From NCBI RefSeq assembly GCF_022678485.1, contig NZ_JALBYP010000035.1, positions 434,001-498,000 of the forward strand: 64,000 nucleotides of DNA, read 5' to 3'. Under the pieces are notes generated by a model. The model ran no database searches. It had not been told where the DNA came from and saw only the letters and a program-made list of their open reading frames with translations. A program made the translations under genes and the position numbers. Of the stretch, positions 8,571-17,409 are shown one piece after another. Origin of the DNA: Aliiroseovarius sediminis (GTDB taxonomy: Bacteria; Pseudomonadota; Alphaproteobacteria; Rhodobacterales; Rhodobacteraceae). How positions within the stretch are numbered: position 1 is the first letter of the stretch; each line of letters opens with the position of its first letter.

Positions 8571-8676
8571 TAAATTTTAGCCGTCGCGAAAAGTCGCAGG
8601 CGCCCGCGGAACCGGCTACACTCAGGAAAAACGATTCGCTGCGGCGGACCGAACGAGCAGACGCGGAACCAGAATC

Positions 8677-10869
8677 ATGAGCCCATCCGGCCCCAAACGC
8701 CCCAAGCTGGTGGCAGACAAACGCTATTCCAAGAAGAAGCCCGCGGCCAAGCCATCCGCGCGGCGCAAGACCCGCAAGCCTGCGCCCAAACGCACACGGC
8801 GAAACACGGGACGGCCCAAGGGAATTCTTGGGTGGCCCATCTTCCTGATCGGCTGGGTGTTGCGCTTGATCTGGCGGTTAACGTGGAAGGCGGCTGCGGT
8901 CGTCGCTTTGATTATCGGGATTGCAGTGTTCTATTTCGCGGCCACCATGCCGGAACTGAATGCCCTGCTGGACGGTCGGGCGAAAGGTTCGGTGACGATT
9001 CTTGACCGCTATGGCGCGGTCTATGCGTGGCGGGGCGATCAGCGCGGTCGCACCATCAACACCGAAACCGCCAGCCCCTATCTGACCGATGCGATCATCG
9101 CCAGCGAGGATAAACGCTTTTACAATCACTTTGGCCTCAGCCCGCGCGGCATCGCCAGCGCCATCCGCATCAACCTGAGCGAAGGGCGCGGCCCGCTGTC
9201 GGGTCACGGCGGATCAACCCTGACCCAGCAGGTGGCGAAACTTCTATGCCTAGGTGTGCCGTTCGACCCGAATGAGTGGAAGAACGAAGCGGCTTATGAA
9301 GCTGACTGCCGCCAAGGATCGCTTCGCCGCAAGATTAAGGAAGCCGTCTATGCGATGGCACTGGAAACCAAGTTCACAAAAGACGAGATTCTGACGATCT
9401 ATCTTAATCGGGCCTATCTGGGTGCCGGGTCGCACGGCTTTGACGCCGCGGCCCAGCGTTACTTCGCCATTCCGGCGTCAGAGCTGAACCCGGCACAGGC
9501 CGCGATGCTGGCGGGGATGTTGCCCAAGCCGTCGGTCTATGCCCCGACTGCAAACCTGAAACGATCACAGGATCGCGCCGCGACCGTACTGCGTCTGATG
9601 AGCGAACAAGGATATCTGAGCAACGATCAGGCGACCAAGTTTCAAGCTAACCCAGCGACCCTGTCCACGGCTGCCAAGGCGCAGGCAGGCGGATATTTTG
9701 CAGACTGGATCATGGGCGATCTGCCCGCGTTCCTGACCCGCAAGACGACCGAGGATGTCATCATCAAGACAACGCTGGACCCCCGTATCCAGACCGCTGC
9801 CGAGAATGCTATGACCAAGATTTTCGAAACCAAGGTCTCGTCCGGGTCCGAAGCTGAAGCCGCCATCGTTGTGATGAGCTCGGACGGCGCAGTGCGCGGC
9901 ATGGTCGGCGGGCGCGAAACCAAGGTGACGGGCGCGTTCAACCGGGCCACACAGGCCAAACGTCAAACCGGATCAGCCTTCAAACCCTTCGTTTATGCGG
10001 CGGCGCTGGACATGGGCTATCGCTGGGATGACTTCATTCTGGACGAACCTTACTGCGTGAACGTCCCCGGATCGGGCCAGTGGTGCCCAAAAAACTATAC
10101 CCGCAAACATTACGGTAATGTCAGCCTGACCGAAGCGCTGGCGCGGTCCTTGAACATCCCTGCCGTTAAGGTTGCCCAAGATGTCGGGCTTGAAGCCGTG
10201 CGCAGTGTGGCATCAATGTTTGGCATTGAAAGTGATCTGGCCGCTGGCCCTGCGCTGGCGCTGGGTGCGTCAGAAAGTACCTTGCTGGAAACCACGGGGG
10301 CGTTTTCGGGCATCCTGAACGGCGGCTCGGCGGTCATTCCCTATGGCCTGACCGAACTCAGTCTAGTGGGCGAAAGCGATCCGCTGATGACACAGTCCGG
10401 CGGTATTGGTGAGCGTGTCATCTCGCAGCAGGCCGCGCAGCAACTGGTTTATATGATGAGCCGCGTGGTCGAAGCCGGCACCGGTGGCCGCGCCAAGATT
10501 GATGGGCTGGAAATCGCAGGCAAGACCGGCACCACGAACTCGTCCCGCGATGCGTGGTTCATCGGATTCACCGCCGAATACGTGATGGGCGTCTGGATGG
10601 GGTATGATGACAATACGCCACTGAAGGGTGTCACCGGCGGTGGCTTGCCCGCCGAGATCTGGCGTGAAGCGATGGTGGGCATCCAGTCCGAACTGGTGCC
10701 GACCCCTCTGCCCATGATCCGCCCCGGCGCGGCCCCCCAATTTAACGGACAGGTCTTTTCGTCCGAAGGTCAGCGCGGCGGCGGGCGTCCACAAGGCGGT
10801 CAATCGGTTGGCGAAGCGGTCGAGGATGCATTTATCGGCGTGCTACGCTCGATCTTTGGCAAGAACTAG
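8677..10869 (+). CDS. Class A penicillin-binding protein 1A (glycosyltransferase/transpeptidase)
   Basis: A 730-residue bifunctional peptidoglycan synthase. A Lys/Arg/Pro-rich cytosolic tail (1-48) precedes one membrane anchor (about 49-90). The GT51 domain follows with catalytic Glu144 in SEDKRFYNHFG and the GGSTLTQQ motif. The transpeptidase domain has SAFK with Ser433, SLN near residue 490, and KTGT from Lys616. It polymerises lipid II and cross-links strands in the periplasm. The length is close to family norm. The very basic N-terminus, over 40 residues before the anchor, is longer than in Escherichia coli PBP1A and may be a docking segment. It converges with a MarR gene. Confidence 0.93.
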   Translation: MSPSGPKRPKLVADKRYSKKKPAAKPSARRKTRKPAPKRTRRNTGRPKGILGWPIFLIGWVLRLIWRLTWKAAAVVALIIGIAVFYFAATMPELNALLDGRAKGSVTILDRYGAVYAWRGDQRGRTINTETASPYLTDAIIASEDKRFYNHFGLSPRGIASAIRINLSEGRGPLSGHGGSTLTQQVAKLLCLGVPFDPNEWKNEAAYEADCRQGSLRRKIKEAVYAMALETKFTKDEILTIYLNRAYLGAGSHGFDAAAQRYFAIPASELNPAQAAMLAGMLPKPSVYAPTANLKRSQDRAATVLRLMSEQGYLSNDQATKFQANPATLSTAAKAQAGGYFADWIMGDLPAFLTRKTTEDVIIKTTLDPRIQTAAENAMTKIFETKVSSGSEAEAAIVVMSSDGAVRGMVGGRETKVTGAFNRATQAKRQTGSAFKPFVYAAALDMGYRWDDFILDEPYCVNVPGSGQWCPKNYTRKHYGNVSLTEALARSLNIPAVKVAQDVGLEAVRSVASMFGIESDLAAGPALALGASESTLLETTGAFSGILNGGSAVIPYGLTELSLVGESDPLMTQSGGIGERVISQQAAQQLVYMMSRVVEAGTGGRAKIDGLEIAGKTGTTNSSRDAWFIGFTAEYVMGVWMGYDDNTPLKGVTGGGLPAEIWREAMVGIQSELVPTPLPMIRPGAAPQFNGQVFSSEGQRGGGRPQGGQSVGEAVEDAFIGVLRSIFGKN

Positions 10870-10884
10870 CGCAACCGCAGATGG

Positions 10885-11328
10885 TCACGCCGTCGTCAAC
10901 AGGACACGTTGCAGCAAGCTGATAAGCGTGTCGCGTTCATCTTTGGTCAGATCGCGCAGGAACGTATTGTTCAAAGCGTTGATGAGCGGTGGCAGCTTCT
11001 GCGCCATCTCGCGGCCTTTCTGGGTCAGAAAAACCTGCGTCGTTCGGCGGTTAGATGGGTGTGAGCGGCGTTCGATCAGGTCATCCTGCGCCATCGCATC
11101 CAGATTGCGGCTGATCTGATATTCAGGCAGCTTCAGCTTCTTGCCCAGCTCGCGCTGGCTTTGGCCGTCCTGCGCAAGAAGTTGCATCAGGGTCATGAAA
11201 AAACGAAAATTCAGCTCCAGATCGGCCAATCGTTCCTTCATCGCACCGTCAACGCAACGCGCCAGCGCCTGCGTCAGAAAGCCGAAACTTTCAATTTGGG
11301 TTCCCTTGGGCCAGCTTGCATCCGCCAC
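10885..11328 (-). CDS. MarR-family transcriptional regulator
   Basis: A 147-residue winged-helix regulator beginning at GTG, with AAGGAG seven bases upstream. The helix-turn-helix lies near residues 55-80 (SQRELGKKLKLPEYQISRNL) and the wing RRSHPSNRRTTQVFLTQKG near 86-104, both typical. These proteins act as dimers, usually as repressors released by small phenolic ligands. The gene is convergent with the penicillin-binding protein gene and separated from the mla genes by a strong terminator, so its target is not evident. Confidence 0.88.
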   Translation of the reverse strand: MADASWPKGTQIESFGFLTQALARCVDGAMKERLADLELNFRFFMTLMQLLAQDGQSQRELGKKLKLPEYQISRNLDAMAQDDLIERRSHPSNRRTTQVFLTQKGREMAQKLPPLINALNNTFLRDLTKDERDTLISLLQRVLLTTA

Positions 11329-11400
11329 GCCGATACTCCTTCAAATTGGGTAATCTTGATACTTACGGATGCAACCCTTTTCAAGACCACGACCTTCGTG

Positions 11401-11442
11401 AAACGAAAAACGCCCCCGCGTGTGCAGCGCAGGGGCGTTGTT
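11401..11442 (-). terminator. Rho-independent terminator of the mlaA-mlaC operon
   Basis: On the minus strand, CGCCCCTGCG (11437-11428) pairs with CGCGGGGGCG (11420-11411) with one mismatch around a seven-base loop, followed by TTTTTCGTTT. It lies about 30 bases after the mlaC stop. Confidence 0.85.
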
Positions 11443-11469
11443 CAAATTGAGTCGGCAGGGCGGTCAGCC

Positions 11470-12078
11470 TTATTTCAGATCCGCGATCAGCTTGTTCAAA
11501 TCACCGCCACGACGGTCCAGCATCGCACCGATCTCTTTCCGTTCGGATTTCACGATGGAAATACCTTCCACCTGCATGTCGATAAATTTGCCGTTCTTGG
11601 CTGACACCACGAACACGACGTCAAAGGGTGATTTGCCCCTTAACTGAGTCTGGGTCATCACTTCGTACCGGCTTTTCACCTGCTTCGTGTTGACAACGTT
11701 AATGCTGCCGCCTTGGAATTCGCGGAAACGGCTGCCATACCGGCGTGCCACATAGGCGCGAAATGCCTTTACGAAAGCTGCTTTTTGCGACGCGCTTGCG
11801 GATCTTCCATCCGGGCCAAGGGCCGACAGCGCGATAAAGTTAACATCGGCATATTTCGCAAACACGTTCTCGAAACGTTTGATCATGGTGCCTTCCGACG
11901 CACCGGAGTTGATGATCCCATTGATATCACTGACAACCTGATCAATAAGGCTTTCCGCCCGGTCAGCCGAGATCGCCGCCAAAGCGCGACCCGGCAGCAG
12001 CGCCATTACGCCCAGCCCGGCCAATCCGCCCAGCATTGCGCGGCGTGTCAGTGAGGTTTGGTTACCCATCATACGCAT
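11470..12078 (-). CDS. mlaC: MlaC-like phospholipid-binding protein (ABC auxiliary component)
   Basis: A 202-residue exported protein. The N-terminus has a twin-arginine-like signal (LTRRAMLGG followed by a hydrophobic run ending ALA near residue 35). The mature part has the MlaC/Ttg2D fold order: a helical YADVNFIALSALG region, then FRAYVARRYGSRF and the ending IVKSERKEIGAMLDRRGGDLNKLI. MlaC ferries phospholipids across the periplasm between the outer-membrane MlaA complex and the inner-membrane MlaFEDB. The ATG at 12078 was taken because GAGGA precedes it by eight bases; it overlaps the mlaA end by 17 bases. A second ATG at 12069 is possible. The MlaFED genes are not in the window. Confidence 0.85.
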   Translation of the reverse strand: MRMMGNQTSLTRRAMLGGLAGLGVMALLPGRALAAISADRAESLIDQVVSDINGIINSGASEGTMIKRFENVFAKYADVNFIALSALGPDGRSASASQKAAFVKAFRAYVARRYGSRFREFQGGSINVVNTKQVKSRYEVMTQTQLRGKSPFDVVFVVSAKNGKFIDMQVEGISIVKSERKEIGAMLDRRGGDLNKLIADLK

Positions 12079-12829
12079 CGTAAATATCCTCAAGTTCAGT
12101 ATCCTCGACCTCGATCCCAAGTTCATACCGGCGCGAGTCGAGGTAATACAGCTGCATCAGCTCGTAACCATCTTCGCTATAATAGAACTCGTCAATCGTG
12201 TCGCCGAAAGTGTAACGGTCGCCGAACTTTGACAGAACCCAAGTCGCCTTGGGAAGGTGTTTCACGTCAGTCGGCAAAACCAAGCTCAGCGGATTCAAGA
12301 AGAAGTCCGCAACGATCCCGAAGCCATCGCGTTCGGTCGATGGCCCAAAGACAGGAAGAACCACGTAATCGCCCTCGGGCGCACCCCAGATATGAAGCGT
12401 TTCGCCAAAATCGGTGTCGCGTTCTTCCAGCCCAATATCCGTCGCCACATCAATCGTACCCAACAATCCGAACGTGGTGTTGAACAAAAAGCGGATCGCG
12501 TTGTGCGCCGCATCTTCAACATTACCTTGCAGGATGTTGTTTACGACCACGCCCGGCAGGCTTGCATTGTCCGAGAAGACCGACACAACATCGCGCACCT
12601 CGCGCGGGACCGCTTCGCCATAGACATCGGACGCGGGCGACACCAGCGCACGGTCAAGGTCAATATTCGCACCATGCGTGCGCCGGTTCTGAACCTCGTG
12701 CGGGTCAGCATAGCCCGATGGCGCAGGCGCTTTTGCACAAGCGCCCAACGCGACCAACAAAAGGCCAGCAATCGCCGGAGAATACTTCGTAATCAGTTTC
12801 GTCACTTTGATATCTTTGTCTGGCAGCAC
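12062..12829 (-). CDS. mlaA: MlaA/VacJ outer-membrane lipoprotein
   Basis: A 255-residue lipoprotein with lipobox LGAC near residue 31 of the longer reading. The MlaA core is plain: VNNILQGNVEDAAHNAIRFLFNTTFGLLG, then ETLHIWGAPEGDYVVLPVFGPST (split here, both parts visible in order). MlaA removes mislocalised phospholipids from the outer leaflet of the outer membrane. The upstream start is GTG at 12829; a second GTG at 12805 would leave a shorter signal of more usual length and cannot be excluded. It overlaps mlaC, which supports a mlaA-mlaC unit. Confidence 0.88.
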   Translation of the reverse strand: MLPDKDIKVTKLITKYSPAIAGLLLVALGACAKAPAPSGYADPHEVQNRRTHGANIDLDRALVSPASDVYGEAVPREVRDVVSVFSDNASLPGVVVNNILQGNVEDAAHNAIRFLFNTTFGLLGTIDVATDIGLEERDTDFGETLHIWGAPEGDYVVLPVFGPSTERDGFGIVADFFLNPLSLVLPTDVKHLPKATWVLSKFGDRYTFGDTIDEFYYSEDGYELMQLYYLDSRRYELGIEVEDTELEDIYDAYDG

Positions 12830-12997
12830 ATCAATTGTTCACGCCTCACATAATGCACGAGCGTTCATTGCAAAGCCGTTAAGGGATCTTCAGCTTTTTA
12901 TGTGTCTATTGGGTGACAGAATACAAGCAGATTCCCACCGAAACACGTACCGCCAACCGACGCATCTGCCACGCTGAAACCCAATGGAACAAGCCAA

Positions 12998-14746
12998 ATG
13001 CGCCATGAAGAGTTAGAATTTGGTCATGAAGAACTGCGCAAGATACGGCGTAAACTTCACGGCTTGTTGATCAGCGCGGCGCTGTTTTCGGTGTTCGTCA
13101 ACCTGCTGATGCTGACCGCCCCGATATACATGCTGCAAATCTATGATCGCGTGCTCAGCAGCCGATCAGTGGAAACACTGGTCGCACTTACATTATTGAT
13201 GACCTTTCTGTTTATTGTGATGGGCTGCCTTGATTATGCGCGTGGGCGGATCCTTGCCCGCGCCGGGGCTCGGTTTCAGGCTGGTTTGGACGAACGCGTA
13301 TTTCGTGCCGACCTTGATCCCGCGCAAGTCATGGCCGGCTCCGGGACACCGCCCAGCGCGGTGCGGGATGCCGACGCGATCCGACAGCTATTGGCCAGCC
13401 CTGTCGTGACCGCTTTATTTGATATGCCTTGGACGCCGGTGTTTTTACTGGCGATCACGTTATTTCACCCTTGGCTTGGCGCGCTCGCCTTGTCGGGCGG
13501 GGCGCTACTGGTTGCGGTGACGCTTACAAACCAAGCGCTGACAAGGGGGCCGGCATCGGTTGTAGCAGCACAAAATCGTGCGTCCGACCAACTAGCCGAG
13601 CGGCTGCAAACCGAAGCACCAATGGTCCGCGCCCTTGGTCTGACCGATCATGCTTTTCAGCGATGGCAGCAAGTTCGACGCACGACGTTACGTTCGGCCA
13701 TTCACGTCTCGGACCGGCAAAGCCAGTTCGCAGTTTTCTCTAAAACCTTCCGACAGTTCTTACAATCAGCCATGTTGGGGCTCGGAGCGTATCTGGCGGT
13801 GCAAGGCGCAATCTCACCGGGGGCGATGATCGCCGGGTCGATCCTGCTGTCCCGCGCGCTGGCACCGGTCGATCTGGCCATCGGTCAATGGCCATTGGTG
13901 CAGCGCGCCCGATCCGCTTGGCTGTCGCTGGCGCAACGTCTCACGACTGCCACATGCAAAACAGACCGGACCGCGCTGCCAACCCCGGCTTCAGATGTGC
14001 ATGTCAACAACCTGACCGTCATTCCCGAGGGCCACAGCTATGCTGTTCTGCGCGGCATTTCGTTTCACCTGAAACCGGGCACCGCGTTGGGTGTGATCGG
14101 GCCAACCGGAGCAGGCAAATCCACGCTGGCTCAGGTGCTGACAGGGACGCGTGCGCCAAGCGCCGGCACGGTCCGACTGGGCGGCGCGGCGCTGGATCAC
14201 TATGCGTCTGACGCCTTGGGCCGCATTGTCGGATATCTGCCGCAACGGGTGCTGCTATTTGATGGGACCATTGCAGAAAATATCGCGGGCTTTTGCCCCA
14301 AGGCCGACGATGCCACGGTGATCGCTGCCGCACAGGCTGCCGACGCACATGATCTGATCCTGTCACTGCCCCAAGGTTATGACACAAAAGTCACTTCGGG
14401 CAACAATCCGCTTTCAGGTGGCCAAATGCAACGTATCTGCCTTGCACGCGCGCTTTTTGGCACGCCGCCTCTGGTCATTCTGGATGAACCAAATTCGAAC
14501 CTGGATCATGACGGATCGGTCGCCCTGAATGCGGCCATCCAGACGGTGAAGCTGCGGGGTGGTGCGGTCGTAATCATGGCGCATCGTCCTGCCGCCATAC
14601 AACATTGCGATATGCTGATGGTACTTGATGACGGATGCGCGACGGAAATCGGACCCCGCGACGAGATTCTAAGGAAACGCGTGCGTAACGCTGCACAAAT
14701 ACACTCAATACACGGCATCGGTGGAGGGTTTGATGACAGGGCATGA
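12998..14746 (+). CDS. Type I secretion ABC transporter (permease-ATPase fusion)
   Basis: A 582-residue half-transporter of the PrtD/HasD type. Six membrane segments fill residues 20-310, and the nucleotide-binding domain shows Walker A GPTGAGKST from Gly368, signature LSGGQ from Leu472 and Walker B VILDEP with Asp496-Glu497. The N-terminal C39-like domain of HlyB is absent, as normal for this subgroup. It powers export of proteins with C-terminal secretion signals, usually RTX proteins. The adaptor gene overlaps its end by 14 bases. No RTX substrate or TolC gene is in the window. Confidence 0.9.
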   Translation: MRHEELEFGHEELRKIRRKLHGLLISAALFSVFVNLLMLTAPIYMLQIYDRVLSSRSVETLVALTLLMTFLFIVMGCLDYARGRILARAGARFQAGLDERVFRADLDPAQVMAGSGTPPSAVRDADAIRQLLASPVVTALFDMPWTPVFLLAITLFHPWLGALALSGGALLVAVTLTNQALTRGPASVVAAQNRASDQLAERLQTEAPMVRALGLTDHAFQRWQQVRRTTLRSAIHVSDRQSQFAVFSKTFRQFLQSAMLGLGAYLAVQGAISPGAMIAGSILLSRALAPVDLAIGQWPLVQRARSAWLSLAQRLTTATCKTDRTALPTPASDVHVNNLTVIPEGHSYAVLRGISFHLKPGTALGVIGPTGAGKSTLAQVLTGTRAPSAGTVRLGGAALDHYASDALGRIVGYLPQRVLLFDGTIAENIAGFCPKADDATVIAAAQAADAHDLILSLPQGYDTKVTSGNNPLSGGQMQRICLARALFGTPPLVILDEPNSNLDHDGSVALNAAIQTVKLRGGAVVIMAHRPAAIQHCDMLMVLDDGCATEIGPRDEILRKRVRNAAQIHSIHGIGGGFDDRA

Positions 14747-16034
14747 CCTTTCCGCCCGACGTTTTCTGCTGCTTGGTTTTACCATGCTGTTCTTGCTGAT
14801 CGGCGGCTTTGGCACGTGGTCCGCAACGGCCCGTATTGCCGGCGCGGTGGTGGCATACGGCACGTTGCACCCCGATCGGCTCCAACATATCGTGCAGCAT
14901 CCCGATGGTGGGGTCGTCGTTGCGGTCATGGTCGAAAACAGCGATACCGTCCGCAAGGACGATATCCTGATGATGCTGGACGACGCGCGATATACTTCGC
15001 AATACAGGATCACAGAAAACCAGTATTTTGAAATCTTGACACGCATCGCCCGCCTGACGGCTGAACGCGATGATGCAGCCGAATTGTCCTATCCTGCGGT
15101 GTTGCACGACCACGCCCGCTTCCGCCCTGACGTGGCGGAAATGATCGCGGGTCAGACCCGGTTGTTCCGGTCACATCGCGCGGTTCTGCGAACGCAACTA
15201 GCGCAATTGGACAAACGCGCGTCACAAATCAGGGCACAGATTGATGGGTTGGACGCGCAGCACCGCGCCTTGGTGATGCAGCGAATTCTGCTGCTGGAGG
15301 ATTTAACCCGGCAAGAAAAACTGCTGGCTGACGGGTTGTCACAATACCCACGCGTCCTGTCGCTGCGCCGGGAAAAGGCGGCCTTGACCGGACGACTGGC
15401 CGAAATTGCCGCCACCCGCGCCCAAGCCGCGCTGCAACTGACCGAAACCGATCTGCAAAAGCTGGCGTTGCAAGCTGAACGACAGGACGCCGCAATTGCC
15501 AAGCTGCGCGACCACCACGTCACTGCCAACGAACTGTCGGAAAAGATGCGCAGCCTGACCCAAGAAATTGAACGGCTGACCATTCGCGCACCCGCCGCCG
15601 GCGTCATACACGACCTTCAGGCCCTGACCCCGGGCTCTGTCGTGAGGGCCGGCCAATCGCTGCTGCATATCATTCCGCAGGATCACAGTATGCAGGTCGT
15701 CGCCCGGCTATCGCCAACAGATGTCGACCAGATTTTCATCGGCCAACTCGTGACGTTGACCTTTGCGGCATTGACTCAACGCGAAACCTCTGAGCTAAGA
15801 GCAAAAGTGCATAAGATCTCGGCTGCCGCTTTGGAAGATGCAAGAACCGGGCAACTTTACTATACCATCAAGATCGCGATCCCCGACACCGAACGCGCAC
15901 GCCTACCCACTGATGCGCAGCTGCTGCCCGGAATGCCAGTTACGGCTTTCATCAAGACCGGGGACCATAGTCCGATGTCCTACCTGCTAAGCCCCATCAC
16001 CGGTTTTTTTGACCGGGCGATGCGCGAACACTAG
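14733..16034 (+). CDS. Type I secretion HlyD-family periplasmic adaptor
   Basis: A 433-residue membrane fusion protein: one N-terminal membrane anchor (about 13-35), a beta/lipoyl half (DGGVVVAVMVENSDTV), a long alpha-helical hairpin rich in Gln, Arg and Leu (residues 100-290), a second lipoyl half (IRAPAAGVIHDL) and a C-terminal beta-barrel. It bridges the ABC transporter and an outer-membrane TolC channel. The ATG at 14733 has GGAGGG close upstream; a GTG at 14721 is an alternative. The gene overlaps the ABC gene, so the two are translationally coupled. Confidence 0.9.
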   Translation: MTGHDLSARRFLLLGFTMLFLLIGGFGTWSATARIAGAVVAYGTLHPDRLQHIVQHPDGGVVVAVMVENSDTVRKDDILMMLDDARYTSQYRITENQYFEILTRIARLTAERDDAAELSYPAVLHDHARFRPDVAEMIAGQTRLFRSHRAVLRTQLAQLDKRASQIRAQIDGLDAQHRALVMQRILLLEDLTRQEKLLADGLSQYPRVLSLRREKAALTGRLAEIAATRAQAALQLTETDLQKLALQAERQDAAIAKLRDHHVTANELSEKMRSLTQEIERLTIRAPAAGVIHDLQALTPGSVVRAGQSLLHIIPQDHSMQVVARLSPTDVDQIFIGQLVTLTFAALTQRETSELRAKVHKISAAALEDARTGQLYYTIKIAIPDTERARLPTDAQLLPGMPVTAFIKTGDHSPMSYLLSPITGFFDRAMREH

Positions 16035-16152
16035 CAGCCGAAACCTGCGAACTGCGCATTGCCGCCGCTTTCGCCCTTTTCACCGCATGGATCGCAAGCT
16101 AGCGTCCGGAAACCCCTGCGCGATACGGGGAACCAATCGAAAAGGACACGAC

Positions 16153-16614
16153 ATGAGCAAAATTGAAGCCCGTCTGACGGAACTTGGCGTAACTCTGCCG
16201 GACGCACCAGCGCCAGCGGCCAACTACGTTCCCTATGTCCGGGTTGGCGATCTGGTTCACGTTTCAGGCCAGATATCGACCAGAGATGGTGAGTTCCTGA
16301 CGGGAAAGCTGGGTGAAGACATGACCGCGCCAGATGGTGCGCTTGCAGCGCGCGGGTGCGCGATCAGCTTACTTGCCCAGGTCAAAGCCGCCTGTGGTGG
16401 TGATCTGGACCGGCTACAACGGGTCGTCAAGCTGACGGGCTTCGTGAACTCGACCAGCGATTTTAGCGAGCAGCCCACAGTGATCAACGGTGCGTCCGAT
16501 TTCATGGTCGAGGTTTTGGGCGACGCTGGTCGCCATGCACGGTCGGCTGTTTCAGCCGCCAGCCTTCCGTTTGGTGTCGCCGTTGAAATCGAAGGCATCT
16601 TCCAGATCAAATGA
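16153..16614 (+). CDS. RidA/YjgF-family protein
   Basis: A 153-residue member of the RidA superfamily. The variant seen here has the motif order NYVPYVRVGDLVHVSGQ, a central helix, and ARSAVSAASLPFGVAVEIEG, where the conserved Arg (ARSAV) that binds the carboxylate is kept. RidA hydrolyses reactive enamine/imine intermediates formed by PLP enzymes; this longer subgroup is less well characterised. The next gene starts inside its stop (ATGA at 16611), which suggests co-translation with the glycerophosphodiesterase. Confidence 0.85.
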   Translation: MSKIEARLTELGVTLPDAPAPAANYVPYVRVGDLVHVSGQISTRDGEFLTGKLGEDMTAPDGALAARGCAISLLAQVKAACGGDLDRLQRVVKLTGFVNSTSDFSEQPTVINGASDFMVEVLGDAGRHARSAVSAASLPFGVAVEIEGIFQIK

Positions 16615-17378
16615 CCCAATCGCCGCCCCCTCTGCCGGACAGCTTCTTGGCGCGTCCGATCGCTCATCGTGCGTTGCATGATCTTGCCGCTGGCCGTCCG
16701 GAAAACTCGCGCGCAGCGATCCGGGCTGCCATCGACGCAGGCTATGGGATCGAGATAGACTTGCAACTGTCCAAGGATGCGCAGGCGATGGTCTTTCACG
16801 ATTATGATCTGGCCCGGCTGACAGGGCAGTCAGGTGCGGTCCAACAACGCTCGGCCACTGAACTGGGCGGGATCAACCTGACCCATGGAAACGAGGGGAT
16901 CCCAACCTTTGCCGAGGTCCTGAACATCGTCGCAGGACGCGTGCCTCTGCTAGTCGAACTGAAGGATCAGGACGGTGCGATGGGACCGCGCACTGGTCCG
17001 CTGGAACAGGCCACGGCGGACGCATTGAAAAACTATACCGGTGATGTGGCGCTGATGTCGTTCAATCCTCATTCCGTCGCCGCGTTCGGCGCCCTTGACA
17101 CGGGCCACCCGGTGGGCCTGACGACCGCCGCGTTCCGCGACGATCCCGAAAGCCTGATCCCTGCTGCAACACGTCGGTATCTGCGTGACATTCCCGATTT
17201 CGACCGGGTCGGCGCAAGTTTTATCAGCCACGAGGCCAGCGATTTGCACAGCCTTGCCGTTGCTCGCCTGAAAGCGCGGGGAGTGCCCGTTCTTTGTTGG
17301 ACGATCCGTTCAAAAAAGGACGAGATCGAAGCACGCAAAATAGCTGACAATATCACCTTTGAGGGCTATCCGGCTTGA
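16611..17378 (+). CDS. Glycerophosphodiester phosphodiesterase family protein
   Basis: A 255-residue TIM-barrel phosphodiesterase lacking a signal peptide, so cytosolic. The catalytic and metal-binding pattern is visible: AHRALHD, then PENS (residues 27-30), EIDLQ (about 49-53) and VFHDYDLARLTG (about 62-73). The family cleaves glycerophosphodiesters to glycerol-3-phosphate and an alcohol. The start overlaps the RidA stop. It could instead act on a related lipid headgroup diester. Confidence 0.88.
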   Translation: MTQSPPPLPDSFLARPIAHRALHDLAAGRPENSRAAIRAAIDAGYGIEIDLQLSKDAQAMVFHDYDLARLTGQSGAVQQRSATELGGINLTHGNEGIPTFAEVLNIVAGRVPLLVELKDQDGAMGPRTGPLEQATADALKNYTGDVALMSFNPHSVAAFGALDTGHPVGLTTAAFRDDPESLIPAATRRYLRDIPDFDRVGASFISHEASDLHSLAVARLKARGVPVLCWTIRSKKDEIEARKIADNITFEGYPA

Positions 17379-17409
17379 CCGCCCGACCGATCTTGGGTCC
17401 AATGGGCAA

